From contig CAZGLL010000001.1 in the NCBI GenBank assembly GCA_964526225.1, positions 1-64,000 of the forward strand: a stretch of DNA of 64,000 nucleotides, read 5' to 3'. Shown here piece by piece: positions 42,325 to 51,650 of the stretch. Numbering within the stretch: position 1 is the first letter of the stretch; every line of letters begins with the position of its first letter. The position numbers were made by a program, and so were the translations under genes. The DNA comes from DRYM01 sp964526225. Lineage in GTDB: Archaea; Thermoproteota; Thermoprotei_A; EX4484-217-1. The notes beneath the pieces were generated by a model. The model saw only the letters and a program-made list of their open reading frames with translations. It had not been told where the DNA came from and ran no database searches.

Positions 42325-42485
42325 CTTAGGTAATACTGACGATATCGCTCACTACTATGTAGGAAAAAGTATTTACTAGCTTCTCCTAAGTAATACCAAA
42401 CAAATTCTTTAAACAAATAAATAAATTTTAATTCATTACCTCTCTCGATAAGTTTATCTGTTTGTTTAAGTAATACCGACGGTTA
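42316..42485. repeat. Dispersed TAATACC repeats and inverted repeat in an intergenic region
   Basis: The sequence (T)AAGTAATACC or close variants occurs at 42329-42337 (AGGTAATACTGACG), 42388-42397 and 42469-42478 (the last followed by GACGG), and an inverted repeat ATTACC-x7-GGTAAT lies at 42316-42334. Otherwise the 265 bases between the zinc-ribbon and acyltransferase genes hold no gene I can see. Three imperfect repeats suggest protein-binding sites but are weak evidence. Confidence 0.35.
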
Positions 42486-42589
42486 AAGATAAATATCACT
42501 TTTCAACACTATAAAGCTTCCAGTTATAACAGATGAATAATCATTAATTAACTTGCTTGGAAAAACAACGCATTTGAAGTGCCATAGGA

Positions 42590-43321
42590 ATGTACGTTTC
42601 ACCTAAGGCTAAAATTTCGAAGAATGTTGTTATCGAAGGAGAAACCGTAATTTTAGGAAACACCTTTATAGGTGCTGAGAGCATCATAGGTCATAACACT
42701 ATAATAGGTTATCCAATACGGAATAAAATCCTTCAACTTCTAACAGTAAAAAAGCCCTCTAACTACATAGCGTACGATAGCATAAGTTCCGGAAGTTTCA
42801 TCGGTACACGATGTATTATTAGAGCTGGAAGCATAATTTATGAAAATGTTCGCTTAGGAGACTTTGTTGAAACGGGACATAATGTAGTTATTAGAGAAAA
42901 CACTAGAATCGGTAAGGGTAGTAAGATCGGCACAGGAACCATAATTGATGGGAATGTTGAGATAGGAGAGAACGTAAGCATTCAATCATCAGTTTATATT
43001 CCTCCGGAAACGAGAATAGGTAACAACGTATTTCTCGGACCAAGAGTTGTAATAACTAATGATAGGTATCCTCCAAGCAAACGTTTTTTGGGCGTAGTAG
43101 TAGAGGACAATGTTGTTATAGGAGCAAATTCAACATTGATAGCTGGCGTTAAAATAGGAAAGAATTCCGTTGTAGCTGCAGGCGCTGTTGTTACAAAGGA
43201 CGTTCCTCCTGAAAGTGTAGTTGCTGGTGTACCAGCAAAAATTATAGGTAGTTACGAAGATTACGTGAAGAAGAAAGAAAAGTACGAGAAAGGGGAGTAT
43301 GTTAAGAAAACATTGGCCTAA
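42590..43321 (+). CDS. Left-handed beta-helix acyltransferase
   Basis: A 243-residue hexapeptide-repeat protein. Many [LIV]G-x4 turns are visible (ISKNVVIEGETVILG, IGENVSIQSSVYI, IGNNVFLGPRVVI), and the C-terminal AGAVVTKDVPPESVVAGVPAKIIGS is the acetyltransferase end motif of the WbbJ/LbetaH family. These enzymes N- or O-acylate nucleotide sugars for surface glycans. It overlaps the next gene by 23 bases. The substrate is not predictable from sequence alone. Confidence 0.85.
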   Translation: MYVSPKAKISKNVVIEGETVILGNTFIGAESIIGHNTIIGYPIRNKILQLLTVKKPSNYIAYDSISSGSFIGTRCIIRAGSIIYENVRLGDFVETGHNVVIRENTRIGKGSKIGTGTIIDGNVEIGENVSIQSSVYIPPETRIGNNVFLGPRVVITNDRYPPSKRFLGVVVEDNVVIGANSTLIAGVKIGKNSVVAAGAVVTKDVPPESVVAGVPAKIIGSYEDYVKKKEKYEKGEYVKKTLA

Positions 43322-45308
43322 AGTCGCGAAAGTTTATTGGTGCCCTAATTGCAACATCCCATTAGTTAGTAGTAAATGTTCAAAATGCGGCGGAGAAGGA
43401 ATAGAAGTTAAGCTTAGAGAACCTGCTGATGCTAGATTAGCTTTTAAAAGAGATATAGAAATAGCTTTAGAGGCATCTAGGGAAAAATTCGGCACAGAAA
43501 AAGCCTTTAAATCGGTCATGGGAAAATCTGAAATAATACTGTTAAATAAGACAACACATATTGATGACGCAAAGGAATTAGTAATAAATGGAAATAATGC
43601 TGGCATTTTACTTTTCAACCCATTTACATTAAAATGGGAATTTAGACCATCATACTACGGTGCACTTAGAATTTTAAGCGATAATGTTGCAGAAACAATT
43701 ATTATAAAGGATGAGGTTAAGGAAAACGAAATAATCCCGTTTAAAGGGGAAAGTATTGATGCAGGCAAATATGTTATACTAGCGGATCCTAACGGTAATC
43801 CTTTAGGTTTAGGATTAGTTTTGAAGAGCGGAAAAATACGTGTACTAAAGAAATATAAGTACAGATTCGTTTACGAAATCTCTAATACTAGAGCGACAAT
43901 AAATGACGTATTAAAGGGTAATATTGAAAAACTTGAAAAACAAGTAGAAGAAGCAACAGCTTTCATAAAGAAAATGAGTAACAAAGTAGGAAAACAAGTT
44001 ATAGTTTCTTTCTCAGGCGGTAAAGACAGCCTCGTATCTCTACATTTAACTCTTAGAAGTATAGGTGAACCTTCCCTCCTCTTCAACAATACAGGAATAG
44101 AATTACCTGAAACAATAGAAACTGTAACAAAAGTTTCGGAAAAATATGGTTTAAAACTTGAAGTAGCTGATGCGGGTAATGCATTCTGGAGTTCTGTGGA
44201 AATCTTTGGACCGCCAGCAAGAGATTATAGGTGGTGCTGCAAGGTCGCTAAATTAGTTCCCCTAGCTAAGAAGATGCTTAAAGAATGGCCTATGGGTGCA
44301 CTAAATATTGTAGGTCAAAGAGCCTATGAGTCTCTTGAGAGAGCAAAAAGTACAAGAATTTGGCGTAATAAATGGGTGCCTTTGGTTATAAGTGCTTCAC
44401 CAATACAGTACTGGAACCAACTTTCAATATGGCTTTACATATTTAAAGAAAAATTACTTGATAATGTTAATCCATTATACTTCAAAGGTTTCGATAGAAT
44501 AGGATGTTTTATGTGTCCTGCTAGTAGATTAGCTGAGTTTGAAGAGGTAAAGAAAACCCATCCTAAGCTATGGAGTAGATGGGAGTGCTTCCTTTGTAAA
44601 TGGGCTAAAAAAATAGGGGCTCCTAAAGAATGGATAACCCTAGGTCTTTGGAGATGGCTAGGACCAGCATCTCCCAAGAAGGTATTGTCAAAGAAAACTA
44701 CATTCAATGCCTATGAGTGGTATAGCTCATATAGCAAGTGGATAGACTTAAAACCTATAGAATTTGACGAAGAAAAAATATCATTTAAGTTAAAATTTAA
44801 CAAGCAACTTAATTTAAAAGCGATCTCATCAATCGCAGTAATATTAAGTAAGACAGTAAAATTCACAAATAGCGATGTAATCGAGGTTTCCGCAGACACT
44901 TTAAAATATGTTTTCAAAGGAGAAGGCAAAGTTGAAGTAACTACCTATAAACCTCAGGAGAAATTAGTAGAGGAATTCCTAGATGCAGTAAAGATAGTGT
45001 ATAGAGCCTATTATTGCGTAGACTGTGGCTCATGTGCAACACTATGTCCAGCTAACGCAATAAGCATAGCTAATAAGAAACCTGTGGTTAATAAGGCTAA
45101 ATGTCTTAATTGTAGAGCATGTAATGATATATGCCCTATTTCAGAAGTTATGGTTGAGAAGCTCATAGCAGCTTTAATATTTAAGAAATATGATGCTTGG
45201 AGAAGAAGAACTAAGAGAAGCAGATATGAAACGGCACAGCTTCTTGCTGAGCTTATGAGAAAGGTTAAATTATCATCTTCTCCAATATCGTCTGGTTTTA
45301 ATAAATAA
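43299..45308 (+). CDS. PAPS reductase-like protein with zinc ribbon, PUA-like and ferredoxin domains
   Basis: A 669-residue multidomain protein: zinc ribbon (C15, C18, C27, C30), a PUA-like segment (about 95-200), a PP-loop PAPS-reductase domain with FSGGKDS at 238-244, RWCCK (C313, C314) and GCFMCPA (C403, C406), and a C-terminal ferredoxin domain with two CxxCxxC-type 4Fe-4S motifs (about 575-625). It is the full form of the paralogue at 3391. PUA and PP-loop parts suggest RNA sulfuration or similar chemistry with Fe-S support; no experimental function is known to me. GGGAG precedes ATG 43299. Convergent overlap of 36 bases with the helicase. Confidence 0.85.
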   Translation: MLRKHWPKVAKVYWCPNCNIPLVSSKCSKCGGEGIEVKLREPADARLAFKRDIEIALEASREKFGTEKAFKSVMGKSEIILLNKTTHIDDAKELVINGNNAGILLFNPFTLKWEFRPSYYGALRILSDNVAETIIIKDEVKENEIIPFKGESIDAGKYVILADPNGNPLGLGLVLKSGKIRVLKKYKYRFVYEISNTRATINDVLKGNIEKLEKQVEEATAFIKKMSNKVGKQVIVSFSGGKDSLVSLHLTLRSIGEPSLLFNNTGIELPETIETVTKVSEKYGLKLEVADAGNAFWSSVEIFGPPARDYRWCCKVAKLVPLAKKMLKEWPMGALNIVGQRAYESLERAKSTRIWRNKWVPLVISASPIQYWNQLSIWLYIFKEKLLDNVNPLYFKGFDRIGCFMCPASRLAEFEEVKKTHPKLWSRWECFLCKWAKKIGAPKEWITLGLWRWLGPASPKKVLSKKTTFNAYEWYSSYSKWIDLKPIEFDEEKISFKLKFNKQLNLKAISSIAVILSKTVKFTNSDVIEVSADTLKYVFKGEGKVEVTTYKPQEKLVEEFLDAVKIVYRAYYCVDCGSCATLCPANAISIANKKPVVNKAKCLNCRACNDICPISEVMVEKLIAALIFKKYDAWRRRTKRSRYETAQLLAELMRKVKLSSSPISSGFNK

Positions 45309-48137
45309 TATTTGATGCTTGATAAGCTCTTTATAAAATTCTTCACAATCCTCAAAGTACTTGCCCACAATTTTAGCAGCATTGCGATAACCTATACCAA
45401 AAGTTGAAAGAGCTATAATAGCGGCTTTTCCGAACCTTAAAACTAAATCTGCTTTAAGCCTCTCTTCCTTCAGTACAGCTTTCTCGGAGGAGCTTAACTC
45501 CATATTTCTCCTTAGCTTTCGGATAATGCTTTCGATAACTTCGTCTGTAGGCGAAAAAACTGTTAGAAAACCAGAACCACAAATGTTACATTTCGGATAC
45601 TCAGGAATTTCCGATATTTTAAACTTCCCAATAATGCTTCCACACATTAGACAAGCCAGCTTAACTTCTTTTTCCTCAATTTTCCTCCTAAAAACCTCCA
45701 CTATTCTAGTGTATGGTGAGGTCTCAACCGCCACATCATAGTATGTAAGCGCTGAAAGAGTTTGTGAGGTTAAAAGTGAAAAATCGTTTGAATAAATCAC
45801 TTTAACATTTATTTTTCCCTCTCTTAAAAGCCTTATAAAATCTCTTAAGGCTTTTACATCTATTTTCTCAGCTAAAACTTCGTTAATTGCCTCGTTTCCT
45901 ATAGGCGTTTCTACGTAATGAGAAAGAACCTTAGAAACATTCTTTATGCTTACATCCCGTCTTATAGCGCCAAAACGTTTAGCGACATTGTAAAGTTTCC
46001 ACTTAAAAATACTGCTCTTCTTGATGTTTTCAACGAGAATGTATTTTAAATATTCATCACCTATGTTTTTTAGCTCATTAATTACATACTTAGCGTCAAT
46101 GTTTATATTACTTTGCAATACTATCTTGTATGGATCGCTTTTACTTATTACTTCAGCCCCTGTTTTTCTAAGAATGTACGAGAGTATGAGCATAAGACCA
46201 AAGTTTCCTTTACTCCCTAAATGTGAATGTATTATTGCCGTTTTACCTCTAACTACTTCTATCACCACATTTCTATCTGATGGTAACCATTTTTCTTTCG
46301 AGTAATGCTCTATAATTTTCTTAAGTACAAAATTTAGTGTTGATTGCGAGCAAGGATAGTTCGTTAGTGCTCTTACACCTTCGTTAATTATTCTACGTTT
46401 TAACGCACCAACTTCTCTAGAAACCTTATAGTCTACGGGTATTAGTTCGCCTTCCCATCTCGGAATAGCTCCTAACGCTTCCTTAGCGGGTTTAACGTAA
46501 ACATATTTCTCATCGTAATCTAAAACTTCCCATACACTTCCTGAAAGTAAGAATTTAACGCCAACATCTAATGATGTTATTACGAAGTCCTCATCTAACT
46601 GACCTATAATGGTGTTATCGATAACGTTTTTTACTAAATAATGCCTTACGTCAGGTATCATAGAAACCTCGTAATAGTACATCCTCGTTTTACGTGTTTT
46701 CCTTACCTTCTCCCCATTAAACGATATTACTCCTAGTGATGATGCGAAACTTAGTGTTTCAACTAATGTTTCATAACTTAAGTTTCTATAGTAAAATGAT
46801 TTTCTAAGAACTTTATAGATTTCATAAGCACTAAGCTCTTCATACTCTAGCAACATGCCAGCTACTTCATATATGAGAACATCTAAAGGAGCATCGTAGA
46901 TTGTTTCCTTTCCAAGATTCTTATGGAGCATTCTTCTAGCTATAACTAGCGACTCCAATGCGTCATCAATATTAGTTAATGTTATAATATAACCTAAGGA
47001 TTCTGCTTCCTCTCTATGACCCGAGCGACCTACTCTCTGCATGAGTTTTATAGCTTGTCTTGGAGAACCATACTGAACTACGACGTCTACTCTCCCTATA
47101 TCAATACCTAATTCTAAAGATGATGTAGCGATAACGTATTTTGCAATGCCTTTTTTGAGCTTTTGCTCCACCGAGACTCTTACTGCTTTAGAAAGACTAC
47201 CATGGTGTACTAAAGCATCAATTCCGAAAACACTTCTCAGTCTTGAGGCTAAAAGTTCTGCTAGGTCTCTTGTATTAGTAAATATTATAGCAGACTTGGC
47301 TTTATCAAGAATTTCAACTATTCTTCTAAGTCTAGCAATAGTATCTGAAGTAAGCCCTTCTTTAGAAGCTAAAATTTCATCCTCTTCTTTAGGCTGTGGG
47401 GTTTCAACAATAACCCTGTAGGGTTTCTTATATTCAACCTCAACTACCTCAACATATCTGGGACCGCCGACAAACCTCTTTGCCAATTCAACATTTCCGA
47501 CAACGGCTGAAAGCCCTATTCTCTGAAACTCTCTTCCAACAAGCTTAACTAGTCTTTCAAGGGCTACTGAAAGTATAACACCACGCTTACTCGACATAAG
47601 CTCATTTACTTCGTCAATGACAACCCATCTAACATTCTTAAGCGCCTTTCTCATAAGATTATGGACTAGAAGGTAATGTAGTGTCTCAGGAGTAGTTATC
47701 AACATATGTGGAGGATTTTCAGCAATTTTCCTTCTAAAATACTGTGTTGTATCACCATGTCTTACAGCAACATTTAATCCTATCTCTTTAGCTATATGTT
47801 CCATTCTGACAAGAATATCTCTATTTAGAGCTCTTAACGGTGTTACATAGAGCAGTAAAATGCCCTGTTCCTTCCCATAATTTTCAAGAATTCTCGAATA
47901 TATAGGGAAAAGTGCTGCTTCCGTTTTACCAGAACCGGTCGGGGCCATAATCAACGTATTATATCCCTTTAGAATGAGAGGTATTGCTCTACGCTGAACA
48001 AGCGTTGATTTTACATAGCCATACTTTAAAATGACCTCTCTAAGTTTGGGATTTAGTAATCTAAATACATTGCTGTCACTACTACTATCTGAATCTGCTG
48101 AGTCCCTCAAGTTTATCATGTTAAATTCCGCTTTCAT
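45273..48137 (-). CDS. Lhr-like DEAD/DEAH-box helicase
   Basis: A 954-residue superfamily 2 helicase. Walker A MAPTGSGKT (about 64-72), the Lhr-type DEVN box (175-178), TTPETL, ATSSLELGIDIG and QRVGRSGHR mark the Lhr group. The C-terminal part carries a four-cysteine zinc motif (CLMCG and CNICG). Lhr helicases are 3'-5' translocases in DNA repair or RNA handling. ATG 48137 is used; ATG 48119 is close. It is divergent from the membrane HerA gene with only 49 bases between. Confidence 0.9.
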   Translation of the reverse strand: MKAEFNMINLRDSADSDSSSDSNVFRLLNPKLREVILKYGYVKSTLVQRRAIPLILKGYNTLIMAPTGSGKTEAALFPIYSRILENYGKEQGILLLYVTPLRALNRDILVRMEHIAKEIGLNVAVRHGDTTQYFRRKIAENPPHMLITTPETLHYLLVHNLMRKALKNVRWVVIDEVNELMSSKRGVILSVALERLVKLVGREFQRIGLSAVVGNVELAKRFVGGPRYVEVVEVEYKKPYRVIVETPQPKEEDEILASKEGLTSDTIARLRRIVEILDKAKSAIIFTNTRDLAELLASRLRSVFGIDALVHHGSLSKAVRVSVEQKLKKGIAKYVIATSSLELGIDIGRVDVVVQYGSPRQAIKLMQRVGRSGHREEAESLGYIITLTNIDDALESLVIARRMLHKNLGKETIYDAPLDVLIYEVAGMLLEYEELSAYEIYKVLRKSFYYRNLSYETLVETLSFASSLGVISFNGEKVRKTRKTRMYYYEVSMIPDVRHYLVKNVIDNTIIGQLDEDFVITSLDVGVKFLLSGSVWEVLDYDEKYVYVKPAKEALGAIPRWEGELIPVDYKVSREVGALKRRIINEGVRALTNYPCSQSTLNFVLKKIIEHYSKEKWLPSDRNVVIEVVRGKTAIIHSHLGSKGNFGLMLILSYILRKTGAEVISKSDPYKIVLQSNINIDAKYVINELKNIGDEYLKYILVENIKKSSIFKWKLYNVAKRFGAIRRDVSIKNVSKVLSHYVETPIGNEAINEVLAEKIDVKALRDFIRLLREGKINVKVIYSNDFSLLTSQTLSALTYYDVAVETSPYTRIVEVFRRKIEEKEVKLACLMCGSIIGKFKISEIPEYPKCNICGSGFLTVFSPTDEVIESIIRKLRRNMELSSSEKAVLKEERLKADLVLRFGKAAIIALSTFGIGYRNAAKIVGKYFEDCEEFYKELIKHQILFIKTRRYWRR

Positions 48138-48186
48138 CTCTTATATTGGAAAATAGCGTTTAATCTCTTAAAAATTAATATACTCC

Positions 48187-50043
48187 ATGATGTTAAATTT
48201 AGGATATGGTAAAAGAATGCTCATGAAGAAAATTACTTCATTTACCATAGTAGCTTTTATATTGTCTACTTATGTTCTGTTATTTTCACTAGCCACTAAT
48301 GCGTTAATAATGTCACCGATGATTTATGTTGTAATAGTGTTCTTTCAACTGCTATTGACCGTGTTGTTTGAGTCGCCAACATTAGCCTTAATCTCCTCTT
48401 TTATGGTTGTTTTAGGTATAAATGTTTTTAAGAGGTATGTTCTCCTATTAGCCTCAATATTAGGCAGTTTTGAATTATACTATTTAGTTTTTGCAATAGA
48501 CTCTTTAGTTAAAAATGTTTCAACATACTTAGTCGTTTTAGCAACATATGTAACCCTTTACTATTCATGGACCTTTATAGCTAAGAGAGGTGATTATTTA
48601 ATAGAGAAGATAAGAGAAAAAGAGTTTAAGAAGCCTAATATAAATGTTAAATACGCTACTTTAGCATTATTTGTTTCGCTAGCTATCATGTTAATTAGGC
48701 CTATGACATTATTAGATGAAACAATTTACCTTATTGGTGTTTTAGTCTCAATATTTGCTATCGGAACAGGCAAGCATAGTGTTTTAACGATACCTATTTT
48801 ATCTTGGATTGCAATGCCACTTTTCCTTACTCTTAAGGAGGAAACAGCAACTGTTAGACTTAAGAGGCCTTTGTTGAGAGAAGGAGTAGTCTTAGGTAAA
48901 ATAGCCGCAACATTAACTTATGGAAAACCTGTTAACGAATGGTTAAAGGATAAAATAACCGCAAAATCTCCTTCATGGTACTGGCGTAAACTAAGCGGTA
49001 ACTATACATTTAATCCGTATCACCAAGTAAACTATCACATACTAATAACAGGGACTAGTGGAACAGGCAAGTCCAGTTTAGCTAAGAAACTTGTTAAAGA
49101 ACTATATTATAAATGGAATATACCATCGCTTATACTAGATCCACACAATGAATATGTAGATTTAATAAGGGAATTAGGAGGAATTGTTGTAGATGCATCT
49201 GAGATTTCAGTAAATCCGTTAGAACTAGATGGTGCTTCTCCTAGAGAAAGAGCAGTCCAAGTAGCAGATACTTTACAAAGAGCCTTTAGATTAGGTAATT
49301 TGCAAAGAGCATTATTAGAAGATTTAATTGAGGAAGCATATGCAGAGAAAGGCATCCTTTTAGACGATAAGGAAACTTGGAATAATTCTCCACCAACCTT
49401 TCAAACATTACTTAAAGTTGTTGAAAAGAAAATAGAATATGCTGAATCAAGTGCTGAAAGAAGCCGTTATGAAAGCTTAAAACCGTATCTTAGAACGTTA
49501 GCTTCAACAATTTTTAAAAATACAACAATTGAGTTTAGTAAAATATTAAGTAAACCCAGTGTAATTGCTATGGCTAAACTTCCCGGAGACTATGTTAAAT
49601 CCATTCTCTCAGAAACAATTCTTAGGAAAATAGCTCATAAAATGTACTTGACCGGTAAAAAGAGAATATTGAATAACTACATAGTAATAGATGAAGCGCA
49701 TAGGCTTTACAGAAGAAGTGTCGAACCTTCACTCGTAGCCAAACTTATGATGGAAAGTAGAAAGTTTGGAATAGGATTTATTATAATAACGCAACAACCT
49801 TTAGACATCGACGAATCCATAATTGCAAATGCGGCAACAAAAATATCGTTTAAAATAGCTGAACCCGAAAACTTAGATTACATAGCGAAAGCGTTTGCAG
49901 GCTTTGTTACAGATAATAGGTACGATATGGTTAGGAAGGCTATATACTACTTACCAAACTATTATGCCATAATAAAGGATAGCACATTGAGCGAACCAGT
50001 AATTGTTAAAACAGATATAGCCAATGTTGAACAAGGTTTTTAA
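48187..50043 (+). CDS. Membrane-embedded HerA/VirB4-type ATPase
   Basis: A 618-residue protein. The first 215 residues hold about eight hydrophobic segments (about 16-38, 44-62, 66-80, 83-105, 111-130, 155-172, 178-194, 198-216). The rest is a HerA/TraG-type motor: Walker A GTSGTGKS (289-296), LILDPHNEY, Walker B NYIVIDEAH (497-505), and a FIIITQQP sensor. The motor resembles CedB, but the membrane part is much longer. It could pump DNA or protein across the membrane, perhaps with the Ced system. I do not know a named family with this many helices. Confidence 0.75.
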   Translation: MMLNLGYGKRMLMKKITSFTIVAFILSTYVLLFSLATNALIMSPMIYVVIVFFQLLLTVLFESPTLALISSFMVVLGINVFKRYVLLLASILGSFELYYLVFAIDSLVKNVSTYLVVLATYVTLYYSWTFIAKRGDYLIEKIREKEFKKPNINVKYATLALFVSLAIMLIRPMTLLDETIYLIGVLVSIFAIGTGKHSVLTIPILSWIAMPLFLTLKEETATVRLKRPLLREGVVLGKIAATLTYGKPVNEWLKDKITAKSPSWYWRKLSGNYTFNPYHQVNYHILITGTSGTGKSSLAKKLVKELYYKWNIPSLILDPHNEYVDLIRELGGIVVDASEISVNPLELDGASPRERAVQVADTLQRAFRLGNLQRALLEDLIEEAYAEKGILLDDKETWNNSPPTFQTLLKVVEKKIEYAESSAERSRYESLKPYLRTLASTIFKNTTIEFSKILSKPSVIAMAKLPGDYVKSILSETILRKIAHKMYLTGKKRILNNYIVIDEAHRLYRRSVEPSLVAKLMMESRKFGIGFIIITQQPLDIDESIIANAATKISFKIAEPENLDYIAKAFAGFVTDNRYDMVRKAIYYLPNYYAIIKDSTLSEPVIVKTDIANVEQGF

Positions 50044-50047
50044 ATAC
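50038..50047 (+). promoter_or_regulatory. TATA box of rpo13
   Basis: TTTTAAATAC starts 69 bases before the TTG start of the Rpo13 gene, inside the 3' end of the HerA gene, and would place transcription initiation near 50072. It supports Rpo13 having its own promoter rather than read-through only. Confidence 0.4.
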
Positions 50048-50106
50048 CTCTTAAACTACTATTTCATCGACTCAAACCTTGCCTAACTTCGTGGGGGTTT
50101 AAATTT

Positions 50107-50346
50107 TTGTCCAAAGATGAGGTTATTAGTGAAGAGGCAGAAGAGGCTACAGCTAAGGAAGAGGAGATTGAAGAGGAAGAGGAGGAATTTAGTGAGGAAC
50201 TATCAGTTCAGGATCTAGAATTTTTTGTTGAAATAACTGAGCTTTGGGAGAAAATGCTTAGAGGAGAAGCTTCCTTAAACGAATTAACAAAGCTTGAGCA
50301 AAGAAAGGTTAAGGTTAGAGCTAGAAGGAGAAGAAAGAGGAAGTAA
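50107..50346 (+). CDS. rpo13: RNA polymerase subunit Rpo13-like protein
   Basis: A 79-residue protein with an acidic N-terminal tail (residues 1-32, almost all Glu), a central helix-turn-helix-like core SVQDLEFFVEITELWEKMLRGEASLNEL (about 33-60), and a very basic C-terminus of Arg/Lys runs. The core matches the crenarchaeal Rpo13 pattern (LSIQDIELL..TEIWDNLL in Sulfolobus). Rpo13 sits in the RNA polymerase cleft and contacts DNA with its basic tail. Start is TTG 50107. It is known from Sulfolobales and close orders, which helps place the organism. Confidence 0.8.
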   Translation: MSKDEVISEEAEEATAKEEEIEEEEEEFSEELSVQDLEFFVEITELWEKMLRGEASLNELTKLEQRKVKVRARRRRKRK

Positions 50347-50389
50347 TAAATTGTTGAGACCTCAAAAGCTACTTCTTTATTTATTCTTC

Positions 50390-50779
50390 CTACACTTCAC
50401 TTTTAACAACATTAACATTGTAACCAGCATTTTCAAGAACCTTTACTATGTCTTCAATAGAAATGCTTCTATCAAAGACTAAACCTATTTTTCTATTGCC
50501 TCCTTCACTTATGAGTTTTACTTTATCTATAAGTACGGTTCCACGGAGCATATCGTTGACATCATGGGGTATCAATATGTAATTTTTAAACTTTTTACGT
50601 GCTATTTCATAAAATACGTCAAAGTTTTTCACAATCCTAGCAACTTCGCTTATATCCTTTTCCTTATTAGGAAACTTTTCTAAAAGAATTTGAAGTAGCA
50701 TTTCCACTTCCTTAAGAGGAATTTCAACATACTTGTAGTTTCCGATAATTATTTTAACCGTAATATTTTTAGTCACCAT
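50390..50779 (-). CDS. Unknown protein
   Basis: A 129-residue protein, mixed alpha/beta, with segments VKIIIGNYKYVEIPLKEV, YILIPHDVNDML and a C-terminal ENAGYNVNVVKSEV. No signal, membrane or cysteine motifs. No family recognised. Divergent from PCNA; the 104-base gap holds an inverted repeat GGTAA-AAAA-TTACC (50799-50812) and the PCNA TATA box. Confidence 0.55.
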   Translation of the reverse strand: MVTKNITVKIIIGNYKYVEIPLKEVEMLLQILLEKFPNKEKDISEVARIVKNFDVFYEIARKKFKNYILIPHDVNDMLRGTVLIDKVKLISEGGNRKIGLVFDRSISIEDIVKVLENAGYNVNVVKSEV

Positions 50780-50798
50780 TCATACCCCATAATTTTAC

Positions 50799-50844
50799 GG
50801 TAAAAAATTACCATATTTTAAATTAAAAAAGTAACATTATAAAG
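50799..50844 (+). promoter_or_regulatory. Inverted repeat and TATA box upstream of PCNA
   Basis: GGTAA-AAAA-TTACC (50799-50812) lies beside the divergent start at 50779. CATTATAAAG at 50835-50844 is a good TATA box for the PCNA gene, about 40 bases before its ATG. Confidence 0.45.
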
Positions 50845-50883
50845 TTTGGTTAGGAAATATTTTAGAGTGTGGTGAAGTATAGG

Positions 50884-51645
50884 ATGTCATTTAGAGCAGT
50901 ATATCCGTCAGCATCTAAGTTTAAATACATAGCACAAACTTTAGTTAAAATAGCCGATGAAATACCGTTTACAGCTAATGAAAACGGTCTCTTCGTGAAA
51001 ACATTGAGTCCCGATAAAACAACAATGATTTCACTTACAATACCTTCTTTAGCATTTGATGAGTTCGAATGCCCTGAAGAAACAACATTTATTGTGAGTA
51101 GTGATGAACTCAATAAGACGGCTAGACGTGGTTCAAGAAACGATATGGTTGAGCTTGTTCTTGAAAAAGAGAATAGAAGGCTAAGAATGTCGTTCATAGA
51201 TAAGAAGCTCGGATACAAAAGGACATTTTATGTACAACTAAAGGAGGGTGTTATAGAGAAACTACCTGAGCCAAAACTGAAATTACCTGCTGTGGTAAGG
51301 ATGATTAGCGATGACTTTAAGAACCTAGTTAAAGACGCTAAAATCGTAGGTGACGAAATAGAGTTCATAGCAACTCGGGAAAAGCTTGAAGCAAGAACAG
51401 TAACTCCTCAAAAAGAATATTATAATATCATGAGGCTTGATAAACCGTTAATATCACTTATAGTTGAAGAATCCGAAGTTGCATCAACATACGGTATAGA
51501 CTTATTAGAAATAACGTTAAAAGCTGTTGCTGCATCCGAGACAGTAACATTAGAATTTGGTTCCTCTATGCCTATGAAAGTTACATTTGAGGTTCCCGGA
51601 GGGGGATCATTAGTTTATTGGGTTGCTCCTAGAGCGCAGGCATAA
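50884..51645 (+). CDS. pcn: Proliferating cell nuclear antigen (sliding clamp)
   Basis: A 253-residue PCNA. Two clamp domains are evident: N-terminal FRAVYPSASKFKYIAQTL, the DEFECPEETTF interdomain segment, and the C-terminal YWVAPRA tail of the PIP-binding pocket. The clamp tethers DNA polymerase, FEN1 and ligase. ATG 50884 is preferred over GTG 50869 because GGTGA sits 8 bases before it. Crenarchaea usually carry several PCNA genes for a heterotrimer; the window holds only this one. Confidence 0.9.
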   Translation: MSFRAVYPSASKFKYIAQTLVKIADEIPFTANENGLFVKTLSPDKTTMISLTIPSLAFDEFECPEETTFIVSSDELNKTARRGSRNDMVELVLEKENRRLRMSFIDKKLGYKRTFYVQLKEGVIEKLPEPKLKLPAVVRMISDDFKNLVKDAKIVGDEIEFIATREKLEARTVTPQKEYYNIMRLDKPLISLIVEESEVASTYGIDLLEITLKAVAASETVTLEFGSSMPMKVTFEVPGGGSLVYWVAPRAQA

Positions 51646-51650
51646 CTAAG

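Noticed and set aside
45011..45382. Minus-strand reading frame across the end of the PAPS-reductase-like and helicase genes
   Set aside because: It is fully explained as a shadow of the ferredoxin-domain coding sequence.
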